From NCBI GenBank assembly GCA_012800515.1, contig JAAZJE010000140.1, forward strand, positions 1-22,247: a stretch of 22,247 nucleotides of DNA, in the 5' to 3' direction. Below are positions 7,495-14,433 of this stretch, one piece after another. The notes under the pieces were generated by a model, which did not search any database, was not told the origin of the DNA, and worked only from the letters and a program-made list of their open reading frames with translations. This stretch comes from Clostridiaceae bacterium. GTDB lineage: Bacteria; Bacillota; Clostridia; Saccharofermentanales; Fastidiosipilaceae. Made by a program: the position numbers and the translations under genes. Within the stretch, counting starts at the first letter, position 1. Each line of letters starts with the position of its first letter.

Positions 7495-7819
7495 GAGTGA
7501 GTTCAACCGGGGCGATCTGGTGATATCCGTTGCCGGACACGACCGGGGAGATTTACTGATAATTCTCGACCCGGAATCGGAACCGAGCCGAGAGGGAGCA
7601 CCGCGTTACCTGGTTGCGGACGGTAGGCGCCGCAGTGTGGCGCGGGGAAAGCTGAAACAGAAAAACCGCCTGCATTTGCGGATGACGGAACCGGGCTTTG
7701 CCCTTTGTCTGCCGACGGATTTACCGCCGCCGCTGACACAGGAAGCCTATGACCTCGATGCGCACCTGCGTCGCCTGATTAAGGATTATACCGTCGGGCA
7801 AAGCGGGAAAAAATATTAG
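7478..7819 (+). CDS. KOW-domain RNA-binding protein (L14e-like)
   Basis: This 113-residue protein has an N-terminal KOW-like segment, FNRGDLVISVAGHDRGDLLIIL (about residues 9-30), then a YLVADGRRRSVARGKLKQKNRLH segment and a variable C terminus. Small KOW proteins of this type, resembling the N-terminal part of eukaryal/archaeal L14e, are found between map and infA in many Clostridia, where they are usually annotated only as RNA-binding proteins; the exact role is unknown. I chose GTG at 7478, but GTG at 7487 is also possible. Neither has a good Shine-Dalgarno site, so expression probably depends on ribosomes finishing map. infA begins 13 bases after its stop. Confidence 0.85.
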   Translation: MKIVLKSEFNRGDLVISVAGHDRGDLLIILDPESEPSREGAPRYLVADGRRRSVARGKLKQKNRLHLRMTEPGFALCLPTDLPPPLTQEAYDLDAHLRRLIKDYTVGQSGKKY

Positions 7820-7832
7820 AGAAAGGAACGAT

Positions 7833-8051
7833 ATGCCGAAAGAAGAAGTTATTGAGGTGCAAGGCATAGTAGAGGACTCGTTGCCTAATGCCCAGTTCAA
7901 GGTAAAGCTGGAAAACGGCTTTGAGGTTCTTGCCCATATCTCAGGGAAGCTACGGCAGAATTATATAAAAATTCTGCCCGGCGATCGGGTCACATTGGAG
8001 CTTTCTCCGTACGACCTGACGCGGGGACGCATTACCTGGAGGGCAAAATGA
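7833..8051 (+). CDS. infA: Translation initiation factor IF-1
   Basis: This is a 72-residue IF-1, the OB-fold factor that blocks the A site during 30S initiation. The sequence KEEVIEVQGIVEDSLPNAQF, the EVLAHISGKLRQNYIKILPGDRVTLELSPYDL core and RGRITWRAK at the end are conserved; the length matches the family. GAAAGGAACG supplies the ribosome-binding site. It is the last gene of the secY-adk-map group before the 213-base intergenic region that contains a new promoter. Confidence 0.97.
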   Translation: MPKEEVIEVQGIVEDSLPNAQFKVKLENGFEVLAHISGKLRQNYIKILPGDRVTLELSPYDLTRGRITWRAK

Positions 8052-8074
8052 CCATTAAAGCAGGAAAAGGGCCC

Positions 8075-8104
8075 GTTAACTTACAGCAAGCTGACAAAGT
8101 TAAC
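8075..8104. repeat. Inverted repeat downstream of infA
   Basis: Perfect 8-base arms GTTAACTT (8075-8082) and AAGTTAAC (8097-8104) enclose a smaller CAGC/GCTG pair (8084-8087 and 8090-8093). As RNA it could fold into a hairpin 24 bases after the infA stop, but no T-tract follows, so it is not a normal intrinsic terminator. It may be an mRNA 3'-end stabiliser, a pausing structure or a protein-binding palindrome upstream of the rpmJ promoter. Confidence 0.55.
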
Positions 8105-8123
8105 AGATGAGCTCGAAACATGC

Positions 8124-8153
8124 TTGAACTAAGCAAAAGATTTGTTATATAAT
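8124..8153 (+). promoter_or_regulatory. Sigma-A type promoter before rpmJ
   Basis: TTGAAC (8124-8129) and TATAAT (8148-8153) form -35 and -10 boxes, the -10 being a perfect consensus, with an 18-base spacer. A transcript would start near 8160 and carry a leader of about 105 bases before the rpmJ start. This would allow rpmJ-rpsM-rpsK-rpoA-rplQ to be transcribed separately from the spc genes upstream. Confidence 0.75.
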
Positions 8154-8162
8154 TACAAATTG

Positions 8163-8244
8163 CGTTCGTTGATTCGATGGCGGAGTTTTATCTGTCATGC
8201 GGACGAGAACGAAGCGAAAATAATTGTTATCTGTGCCGGCAGAT
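8163..8244 (+). promoter_or_regulatory. Possible structured leader of the rpmJ-rplQ mRNA
   Basis: Between the promoter and rpmJ two alternative pairings can be drawn. CGTTCGTT (8163-8170) can pair with 8208-8216 with one bulged G. The sequence TTATCTGT occurs twice (8188-8195 and 8227-8234), and either copy could pair its ATCTG with CAGAT at 8240-8244, seven bases before the rpmJ ribosome-binding site. The pairings are short and unverified; I record the region because ribosomal-protein leaders often act in feedback control, not because it matches a known element. Confidence 0.3.
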
Positions 8245-8264
8245 GAAAGAAGAGGTGATGCACA

Positions 8265-8378
8265 GTGAAAGTAAGACCTTCCGTTAAGCCGATGTGCGAA
8301 AAATGTAAGGTGATTAAGCGCAAGGGAACCGTTATGGTAATCTGCTCCGACCCTCGCCATAAGCAGCGTCAGGGCTAG
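8265..8378 (+). CDS. rpmJ: 50S ribosomal protein L36, zinc form
   Basis: This is a 37-residue L36, the smallest large-subunit protein, binding at the base of the L7/L12 stalk region. The sequence starts (M)KVRPSVKPMCEKCKVIKRKG and has Cys11, Cys14, Cys27 and His32, the zinc ligands of the C+ form. The start codon is GTG at 8265, supported by AGAGGTGAT at 8251-8259, a close match to the anti-Shine-Dalgarno complement, about seven bases away. An ATG at 8258 is out of frame. It is the first gene after the promoter at 8124-8153 and precedes rpsM by 45 bases. Confidence 0.97.
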   Translation: MKVRPSVKPMCEKCKVIKRKGTVMVICSDPRHKQRQG

Positions 8379-8423
8379 AGCTCGATTACGAGTTGATTAG
8401 TAAGGATTTGTGGAGGAAATTTA

Positions 8424-8795
8424 ATGGCACGTATAGCGGGTGTTGACCTGCCGACCAGTAAGCGCATTGAAATCGCGTTGACCTATATTTACGGAATCGG
8501 CCGTACATACGCCAAAGAAGTGGTGGAGAAGACCGGAATCAACCCGGATACCAGAGTTAAGGATCTGACCGAAGACGAGATAACTCAGATCAGAACCGTT
8601 CTGGAGCGCGACTACCACATAGAGGGTGATCTGCGTCGTGACGTGGCGATGAACATTAAACGTCTGACCGAGATCGGTTGTTATCGCGGGCGTCGCCATC
8701 GCATGGGTTTGCCGGTACGCGGCCAGCGGACCAAGACGAACGCAAGAACCCGCAAGGGACCGAATCGTCGTTCCGTAACCGGCAGGCGCAGATAG
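8424..8795 (+). CDS. rpsM: 30S ribosomal protein S13
   Basis: This is a 123-residue S13 of the small-subunit head, forming intersubunit bridges and contacting P-site tRNA through its C-terminal tail. MARIAGVDLPTSKRIEIALT, YIYGIGRTYA, then RRHRMGLPVRGQRTKTNAR and the basic tail KGPNRRSVTGRRR are diagnostic. TGGAGGAAA gives a strong ribosome-binding site. rpsK follows after 14 bases. Confidence 0.97.
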   Translation: MARIAGVDLPTSKRIEIALTYIYGIGRTYAKEVVEKTGINPDTRVKDLTEDEITQIRTVLERDYHIEGDLRRDVAMNIKRLTEIGCYRGRRHRMGLPVRGQRTKTNARTRKGPNRRSVTGRRR

Positions 8796-8809
8796 GAGGA
8801 CTTATTTAA

Positions 8810-9208
8810 ATGGCAAAACAGGCTAGAAGAACCGCTCGTCCCCGTCGGCGTGCGCGTAAAAATGTTGAACATGGACATGCTCATATCCATGCTACTTTTA
8901 ATAACACCATAGTTTCCATTACCGATCCGAGCGGGAACGGTATTGCCTGGTCCAGCTCAGGCGCCAGCGGAATGAAGGGCTCACGCAAGGGTACACCCTT
9001 TGCGGCTCAATTAGCTGCCGAGTCCGCCGCCAGAACCGCCGCCGAGCACGGAATGCGCACGGTTGAAGTCTATGTGAAAGGCCCCGGGCCCGGACGCGAG
9101 TCGGCGATTCGCGCGTTGCAGGCGACCGGACTGGACGTGACGTATATTAAAGACGTTACGCCGTTGCCTCATAACGGCTGTCGTCCCCCCAAACGCCGTC
9201 GGGTATAG
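8810..9208 (+). CDS. rpsK: 30S ribosomal protein S11
   Basis: This is a 132-residue S11 of the small-subunit platform near the E site. The basic N terminus RRTARPRRRARKN, the HIHATFNNTIVSITDPSGN motif, SGASGMKGSRKGTPFAAQLA and the ending DVTPLPHNGCRPPKRRRV are all characteristic. In many Clostridia rpsD (S4) comes next; here the following gene is rpoA after 85 bases, so rpsD must be elsewhere in the genome. Confidence 0.97.
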   Translation: MAKQARRTARPRRRARKNVEHGHAHIHATFNNTIVSITDPSGNGIAWSSSGASGMKGSRKGTPFAAQLAAESAARTAAEHGMRTVEVYVKGPGPGRESAIRALQATGLDVTYIKDVTPLPHNGCRPPKRRRV

Positions 9209-9225
9209 TTTTATTGAACAGGACG

Positions 9226-9237
9226 GCACATATGTGC
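9226..9237. repeat. Perfect 12-base palindrome before rpoA
   Basis: GCACATATGTGC is a perfect palindrome in the 85-base space between rpsK and rpoA. Its length and position suit a DNA-binding dimer, but there is no promoter around it that I can defend. As RNA the loop would be too tight unless the centre opens. Chance occurrence is possible. Confidence 0.35.
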
Positions 9238-9293
9238 GGCCTTAGCAACCTAACCCGCTTGATTGCCGGCTCGATATTCGGCAGGAGGTAATA

Positions 9294-10250
9294 ATGATAG
9301 ATACAAGCAAGACTCAACTGAGAGTTGCTGAACTGAGTAAAGATAAAACTTACGGTAAGTTTACGGTTGAACCGCTGGAGCGCGGCTACGGTGTCACATT
9401 AGGGAACTCTTTACGCCGGGTGTTATTGTCTTCTCTGCCCGGAGCGGCCGTAACGGCGATCCGGATTGAGGGTGTTCTACATGAGTACTCCACGGTTCCC
9501 GGAGTCATCGAAGACGTAACAGAGATGATTCTCAACATTAAGGGGATTAATCTGCGGCTGAATGTCGAAGGACCGAAAACAATGTATCTCAGTGCCGAAG
9601 TCGGTCGTACCGGTGCGCTGCTGGCGAAAGACATTGTAGTTGATGACGAGGTAGAAATTGTCAATCCGGAGCATCACATCGCTACCCTTAACGGCGAAGG
9701 GAAGCTCTATATTGAATTGACGGTTGCGTCGGGCGTCGGCTATCGTCCTTCGGATAAAAACAAATGGGCAAATCAGCCGATCGGAATTATTCCGGTTGAT
9801 TCGATTTTCAATCCGGTGCTCAAGGTGACTTACGCGGTTGAAAATACCCGTGTCGGTCAGATTACCGACTATGACAAGTTGACCCTCGAGGTCTGGACGG
9901 ACGGAACGATTTCCGCGGATCAGGCCGTGAGCGGATCGGCGCGCATTCTCTGTGATCATCTTTTGCCATTTATTGATTTGACGGATGCCCAATCCGCAGC
10001 CATATATCGCCGCAGTTCCGATGAGGATGAACAGAGCAAGCTGCTCGAGGATCCGATTGAGGACTTGGGCTTTACAGTGCGTACCTACAACTGCTTGAAG
10101 AGAGCCGGCATAAACACCGTCGGCGATTTGGTGGTACGTTCGGAGGAAGAAATGATGAAAGTACGTAACTTGGGCAAGAAGTCCTTGGAAGAGGTCATCA
10201 CGAAGCTCGATGAAATCGGCCTATACCTTGCCTTTAAGAGTGACGTATAG
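9294..10250 (+). CDS. rpoA: RNA polymerase alpha subunit
   Basis: This is a 318-residue alpha subunit that starts RNA polymerase assembly by dimerising and recruiting beta and beta'. The N-terminal domain (about 1-230) shows KFTVEPLERGYGVTLGNSLRRVLLSSLPG, and LHEYSTVPGVIEDVTEMILN, the beta-contact region. After an acidic linker (about 240-250, SSDEDEQSK) comes the C-terminal helix-hairpin-helix domain, LGFTVRTYNCLKRAGINTVG to VRNLGKKSLEEVITKL, which contacts UP elements and activators. The ribosome-binding site AGGAGGT lies at 9283-9289. rplQ follows after 17 bases. Confidence 0.98.
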   Translation: MIDTSKTQLRVAELSKDKTYGKFTVEPLERGYGVTLGNSLRRVLLSSLPGAAVTAIRIEGVLHEYSTVPGVIEDVTEMILNIKGINLRLNVEGPKTMYLSAEVGRTGALLAKDIVVDDEVEIVNPEHHIATLNGEGKLYIELTVASGVGYRPSDKNKWANQPIGIIPVDSIFNPVLKVTYAVENTRVGQITDYDKLTLEVWTDGTISADQAVSGSARILCDHLLPFIDLTDAQSAAIYRRSSDEDEQSKLLEDPIEDLGFTVRTYNCLKRAGINTVGDLVVRSEEEMMKVRNLGKKSLEEVITKLDEIGLYLAFKSDV

Positions 10251-10267
10251 TCCAGGAGGAAATATAA

Positions 10268-10795
10268 ATGTCTGCACTACGTAAATTAGGACGTAAGTCG
10301 GCGGCTCGCCGCGCTATGTTAAAGGGACTGGTCACGGATCTGATTCTGCACGGGTCAATCGAAACCACCTTGCAGCGTGCTCAGGAAACCCGCAAGATCG
10401 CCGAACGTCTGATTACCAGCGCAATTAAGGAGCGCGATAATTACACGACCAAAGAGGTTCTCGTCTCGGGCGCCCGTCTTGACGGTAAGTCCCGCAAGGT
10501 TCTGGCACAGAAAACCTCGCTTTCCGGAAACGAGATGGACGTTGTGGTTCGGGAACTGAAAACCGAAATGCGTCAGGTCGACAATCCGTCCAGGCTGGCG
10601 GCTCGCCGCCGGGCCATGAACTGGCTGATTCGCCGCACCGACGACAACGGACGCCGAATTAATCCGGTCAATCATCTGTTCAACGATGTCGCACCGCGTT
10701 TTGTTGATCGCAACGGCGGCTATACTTCCATAGTGCGTCTCGGTCCCCGCCGCGGCGACGGAGCAATGATGGTTCGACTGAGCCTGGTTGAATAG
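10268..10795 (+). CDS. rplQ: 50S ribosomal protein L17 with internal insertion
   Basis: This is a 175-residue L17, located near the exit tunnel. The N-terminal LGRKSAARRAMLKGLVTDLI and the C-terminal NHLFNDVAPRFVDRNGGYTSI with LGPRRGDGAMMVRLSLVE are clear family sequence. Most bacterial L17 proteins have about 115-130 residues. By eye, the extra length is an insertion of roughly 50 residues at about positions 57-106, rich in Lys, Val and Ser, between LITSAIKE and the RLAARRRAMNWLIRRT helix. Longer L17 forms are known in some Clostridia. It is the last gene of this operon, and a terminator follows. Confidence 0.95.
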   Translation: MSALRKLGRKSAARRAMLKGLVTDLILHGSIETTLQRAQETRKIAERLITSAIKERDNYTTKEVLVSGARLDGKSRKVLAQKTSLSGNEMDVVVRELKTEMRQVDNPSRLAARRRAMNWLIRRTDDNGRRINPVNHLFNDVAPRFVDRNGGYTSIVRLGPRRGDGAMMVRLSLVE

Positions 10796-10817
10796 CAGCA
10801 ATTGGGCTAGTTAAAAC

Positions 10818-10842
10818 GGGGCAAGAAATTGCCCCTTTTTTT
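10818..10842 (+). terminator. Intrinsic terminator after rplQ
   Basis: GGGGCAA (10818-10824), a GAAA tetraloop and TTGCCCC (10829-10835) form a perfect 7-bp stem with a stable loop, followed directly by seven T (10836-10842). The preceding AAAA can extend the stem against the T run. It ends only 11 bases before the start of the next gene. Confidence 0.93.
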
Positions 10843-10853
10843 GATAGGAATTC

Positions 10854-12749
10854 ATGACGAGTCAAGCCGCACAGTTAAGATCCGAGCCCGGGCAGATCAT
10901 CATCGAAATCGAAGGTCTGAGTTTTTCCTATGAGCCCGATCGACCCGAGGCACCGAACGCGCTGAACGGTGTTGACTTGGAGGTGGAGGCCGGAACGCAT
11001 CTGGCTATTCTTGGGCGCAACGGTTCGGGGAAATCCACCTTGGCGCGCCTGATAGACGCTCTGGAGTTGCCGCTGTCCGGACGGATCCGGGTCGATGGCA
11101 TAGAGGCAGTGGATGACGAGACGAGTTACATGGTGCGCCGTCGTTGCGGGCTGGTGTTCCAGAATCCGGACAACCAGATTATCGGCACGACGGTCGAAGA
11201 GGATGTGGCTTTCGGACCGGAAAATCTGGGTATTCCCAATCCGGAACTGCGTGATCGTGTAGATACCGCTCTAGCCATCGTCGGACTGAGTGAATATGCG
11301 CAGCGTCCGCCGGCGCAACTATCGGGCGGCATGAAGCAGAAGCTCGCGATCGCCGGTATAATGGCAATGCAGCCGCGCGTTCTGATTCTTGACGAGGCGA
11401 CGTCAATGCTCGATCCGCTCAGCCGTCGAGATTTCATGGAGCTTGTTCAAAGGCTCAATCGTGAGAAAGGCCTGACCGTACTTAATATCACGCACAATAT
11501 GGAGGAGGCCATGGTGGCCGACTCTGTTGTGGTTATGCATGAGGGCAAAATTCTGCTCAGAGGCCGGCCGGAGCAGATATTTGCTCATGTTGCGGAAATC
11601 ATCGACGCGGGACTGGATGTACCGGCCCATGCGGCCATAGCACACCTGCTTTCCCATGAGATGAATCTGCCCATATGCCCGGAAAAGGCGGCGAGCTTTA
11701 CCGGGGCAATTGCCACCGTTACGCAATTGATGCGAACTGCGGCGGATCGGGAGGCTGCGTCGGATGCGCTAACTGTGTCGACGGAACCCGTTGCAACAGA
11801 GGTTGTTGCATCGACAAAATCCGCTGCGGGAGAGATTATTATCGAAGTCAAGGATCTTTCATACACATATAATCCGCATACGCCCGGTGCTACGGAGGCC
11901 CTAAGTGAGGTTAATCTGGAGGTCAGGCGCGGCGAGGTTCTGGGTATCATGGGGCATAGCGGTTCCGGAAAATCTACTCTGGTGCAGCATTTGAACGGAT
12001 TGATCAGACCGCAAAGCGGGTCGGTACGCGTATTGGGCTTTAACACCCGGCTTAATAAGGAAATTCGCGAACTGCGCCGGATGGTCGGTCTGGTTTTTCA
12101 ATATCCCGAACATCAGCTGTTTGCCGACTCGGTCTTCGCCGATATCGCCTACGGCCCGAAACGTCTGGGTCTGAGTGAGGCGGAGGTGGAGCGTCGCGTC
12201 TACGCCGCGGCGGAGATCGTCGGATTTGATCCGGATATTCTGCAACGCTCGCCCTTTGAACTGTCCGGTGGCCAAAAACGCCGAGCCGCGATGGCCGGAG
12301 TGATTGCGATGGAGCCGGAGGTGCTGATTTTGGACGAACCGGCTGCGGGTCTTGATCCGGCCGGCCGGGAAGAGATTCTCGGTTATGTCCGGGAACTGAC
12401 GCATAAGGGACGGACGATAATTCTTGTCTCGCATAATATGGAGGATTTGGCGCGTTTTTCTGATCGGCTTTTAGTTATGAAGGATGGCAGATCACTCGTT
12501 TTGGGAACGACGGATGAGGTTTTCAGCCGAGCCGATATTTTGGCGGCGGCGGGACTTGAGAAGCCACGGACGGCGCAGTTTATGGAGGCTTTGGCGGCGG
12601 AACATCCCGACTGGCCGCTGGCGACCAATGCCTACAGCGTCGAGGCGGCGGTACGGCTGATTCGACAGGCCGGAGCGCCGAAGTCGGCGGCGCGACAATC
12701 TGCAGGAGATAGGCTGTCGGCGGTAGAGAATCTGTGGGTGGAGCGATGA
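10854..12749 (+). CDS. ECF transporter ATPase, fused EcfA1-EcfA2
   Basis: This 631-residue protein contains two complete ABC ATPase domains, the paired ATPases that power energy-coupling-factor vitamin and metal uptake. Domain 1 (about 15-245): Walker A GRNGSGKST (54-62), Q-loop Gln103, signature LSGGMKQ (156-162), Walker B LILDE (177-181), His214. Domain 2 (about 330-560): GHSGSGKST (367-375), LSGGQ (470-474), LILDE (491-495), His527. A low-complexity linker (about 285-328, rich in Ala, Thr, Ser and Val) joins them. Most Bacillota make EcfA1 and EcfA2 from separate adjacent genes. Signature differences suggest domain 1 is the EcfA1-like and domain 2 the EcfA2-like half. The start at 10854 has a weak AGGA site just behind a terminator. 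It overlaps ecfT by four bases. Confidence 0.93.
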   Translation: MTSQAAQLRSEPGQIIIEIEGLSFSYEPDRPEAPNALNGVDLEVEAGTHLAILGRNGSGKSTLARLIDALELPLSGRIRVDGIEAVDDETSYMVRRRCGLVFQNPDNQIIGTTVEEDVAFGPENLGIPNPELRDRVDTALAIVGLSEYAQRPPAQLSGGMKQKLAIAGIMAMQPRVLILDEATSMLDPLSRRDFMELVQRLNREKGLTVLNITHNMEEAMVADSVVVMHEGKILLRGRPEQIFAHVAEIIDAGLDVPAHAAIAHLLSHEMNLPICPEKAASFTGAIATVTQLMRTAADREAASDALTVSTEPVATEVVASTKSAAGEIIIEVKDLSYTYNPHTPGATEALSEVNLEVRRGEVLGIMGHSGSGKSTLVQHLNGLIRPQSGSVRVLGFNTRLNKEIRELRRMVGLVFQYPEHQLFADSVFADIAYGPKRLGLSEAEVERRVYAAAEIVGFDPDILQRSPFELSGGQKRRAAMAGVIAMEPEVLILDEPAAGLDPAGREEILGYVRELTHKGRTIILVSHNMEDLARFSDRLLVMKDGRSLVLGTTDEVFSRADILAAAGLEKPRTAQFMEALAAEHPDWPLATNAYSVEAAVRLIRQAGAPKSAARQSAGDRLSAVENLWVER

Positions 12750-13567
12750 ATATTACTCTGGGCAATTACTATCCGGCTGATTCGATTCTGCATCGCCTCG
12801 ATCCGCGCGTAAAGCTGCTGGCGGCTTTGACCGTTATGATCGTGATTTTCTTCCTGAACTCGCCTTTGAGCCTGCTACTCTTTGTATTAGTTTTGTTTGT
12901 GGGAATCATGGCTTCGCGAGTGCCGTTCAGGTTAGTTCTGCGCTCGGTGCGTCCGGTGATTTTCATTGCGTCTTTTGCTTTTTTGATCAATATTTTTATG
13001 ACACCGGGAACGGAATTGTGGTCGCTCGGGCCTCTGACAATTACGCATCAGGGTCTGCTGGTCGGGATCAAGATGGTGTTGCGTCTCTTCTTCCTGATCA
13101 TGACCACCACTCTCCTAATGACACTGACCACAACGCCGCTGGCGATGGCGGACGCAATCGAGAGTCTCTTGCGTCCCCTGGAGAAGATTCGCTTCCCCAG
13201 TCACGAGCTGGCAATGATGATGTCGATAGCCCTGCGCTTTATTCCGACTTTGGCGGACGAGACGGCCAGAATTATGAAGGCGCAGTCCTCGCGCGGCGCC
13301 GATTTCGATACCGGCGGTCTGATTAAGAGGGCGAAAGGTCTGGTTACGGTTCTGGTACCGTTATTCGTCAGTGCGTTCAAACGCGCCGCAGAACTGGCCG
13401 TGGCTATGGAGTCGCGTTGTTACCGGGGTGGTCGCGGACGAACGAAGCTGCGTGAATTGAAGTTGCGCCCGCCCGACCGTTGGGCGGCGGTGATACTTGT
13501 GCTGATTTGCGCGGCGCTGCTATTGATCGAATATCTGGTGCCGCTCGGCTGGTTCGGGTTGGTATAA
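12746..13567 (+). CDS. ecfT: ECF transporter transmembrane subunit EcfT
   Basis: This 273-residue membrane protein links the ATPases to substrate-binding S components. The start ITLGNYYPADSILHRLDPRVKLLA is the typical EcfT N terminus (HRLDPRxK). Several hydrophobic helices follow between residues about 24 and 140. The cytoplasmic coupling segments with the Ala-Arg-Gly type motifs are visible as QSSRGADFD and AMESRCYRGGRGRTKL. I prefer ATG 12746, which forms an ATGA overlap with the upstream stop and has GGTGGAG close by, over GTG 12734. No S component gene is adjacent, as expected for a shared (group II) module. It shares one base with truA. Confidence 0.95.
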   Translation: MNITLGNYYPADSILHRLDPRVKLLAALTVMIVIFFLNSPLSLLLFVLVLFVGIMASRVPFRLVLRSVRPVIFIASFAFLINIFMTPGTELWSLGPLTITHQGLLVGIKMVLRLFFLIMTTTLLMTLTTTPLAMADAIESLLRPLEKIRFPSHELAMMMSIALRFIPTLADETARIMKAQSSRGADFDTGGLIKRAKGLVTVLVPLFVSAFKRAAELAVAMESRCYRGGRGRTKLRELKLRPPDRWAAVILVLICAALLLIEYLVPLGWFGLV

Positions 13568-14433
13568 TGACTTTTACGGCGGAAACGAATCCTTCGACGG
13601 AGCGCCCGGTCGGACGCTATTTTGCCCTGCTGGTCGAGTTCGATGGCACGGATTTCGTCGGCTGGCAGGAGCAGTTAAACTTACGCAGTGTACAGGGCAC
13701 GTTGCGACGGGCCATCATTAGGCTGGCGAAGGAGCCGATTATTCTGACGGGTTGCAGCCGAACCGACAGCGGCGTACACGCGGCGGGTCATGTGAGTAGT
13801 TTTCGCACCACGGTGCGCATTCCCACTGAGAAATGGCCACCGGCGCTGAATTCGATCTTGCCCGACGATATAAGCGTGATCGATGCGTTCTGCTTTGAAG
13901 ATTATCCTTTTGATGCCCGGCGCGAGGCTCTGGATAAGCAATACAGTTATCGTATATTGAATCGGCGCAATCCGTCGGCGCTACTGACCAGGGGATATTA
14001 TTTCGAACCGCGGCCGCTGGACGCGGCGGCAATGAATCAGGCCGCGGAAGCGTTCATCGGACGACACGATTTCCGCGCTTTCATGGCCACCGGCAGTGAA
14101 GTGAAGACGACGACCCGGACGATATACGAGCTTTGCGTCGAGCCGGATATCGCGCAACGGGATTGCTGGGTGATCCGTGTGCGCGGAGACGGTTTTCTGT
14201 ATAACATGGTGCGTATCATTGCCGGAACTTTGGTCGAGGTCGGCCTGGGCAAAATCAGGCCGGAGGATGTCGCCTCCATGATTGTCGGCGGTGAACGCAA
14301 GGCCGCCGGCCTTACTCTCCCGGCCAAGGGTTTGCGGCTGGATTTTGTTACATATAAGCAAGGGCTGTTTGGCTACCAACCTTGGAGGGAGTATAATGAG
14401 GACGTCCGAAAGGAGCTTAAGGAGTACATATGA
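13567..14433 (+). CDS. truA: tRNA pseudouridine synthase A
   Basis: This 288-residue enzyme makes pseudouridine at positions 38-40 of the tRNA anticodon stem. The catalytic Asp67 lies in GCSRTDSGVHA; other family marks are ALLVEFDGTDFVGWQEQ, ALNSILPDDISV, FDARREALDKQYSYRI and GDGFLYNMVRIIAGTLVEVG. The ATG at 13567 overlaps the ecfT stop by one base; the longer reading back to 13480 is inside ecfT and lacks support. ecfA-ecfT-truA is a common Bacillota order, but normally rplM-rpsI follow; here pncB follows with an ATGA overlap. Confidence 0.97.
   Translation: MTFTAETNPSTERPVGRYFALLVEFDGTDFVGWQEQLNLRSVQGTLRRAIIRLAKEPIILTGCSRTDSGVHAAGHVSSFRTTVRIPTEKWPPALNSILPDDISVIDAFCFEDYPFDARREALDKQYSYRILNRRNPSALLTRGYYFEPRPLDAAAMNQAAEAFIGRHDFRAFMATGSEVKTTTRTIYELCVEPDIAQRDCWVIRVRGDGFLYNMVRIIAGTLVEVGLGKIRPEDVASMIVGGERKAAGLTLPAKGLRLDFVTYKQGLFGYQPWREYNEDVRKELKEYI

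Noticed and set aside
8048..8110. 20-codon frame overlapping the infA stop by ATGA
   Set aside because: Too short, no family resemblance, and its second half is the inverted repeat at 8075-8104.
8197..8223. 8-codon basic frame MRTRTKRK in the rpmJ leader
   Set aside because: No ribosome-binding site before it; could be a leader peptide, but nothing supports translation.
12734..12745. GTG start for ecfT four codons earlier
   Set aside because: ATG 12746 has a better placed GGTGGAG and the usual ATGA overlap.
13480..13566. Upstream extension of truA
   Set aside because: Lies wholly inside ecfT; the ATG at 13567 gives the normal TruA length and a stop-start overlap.
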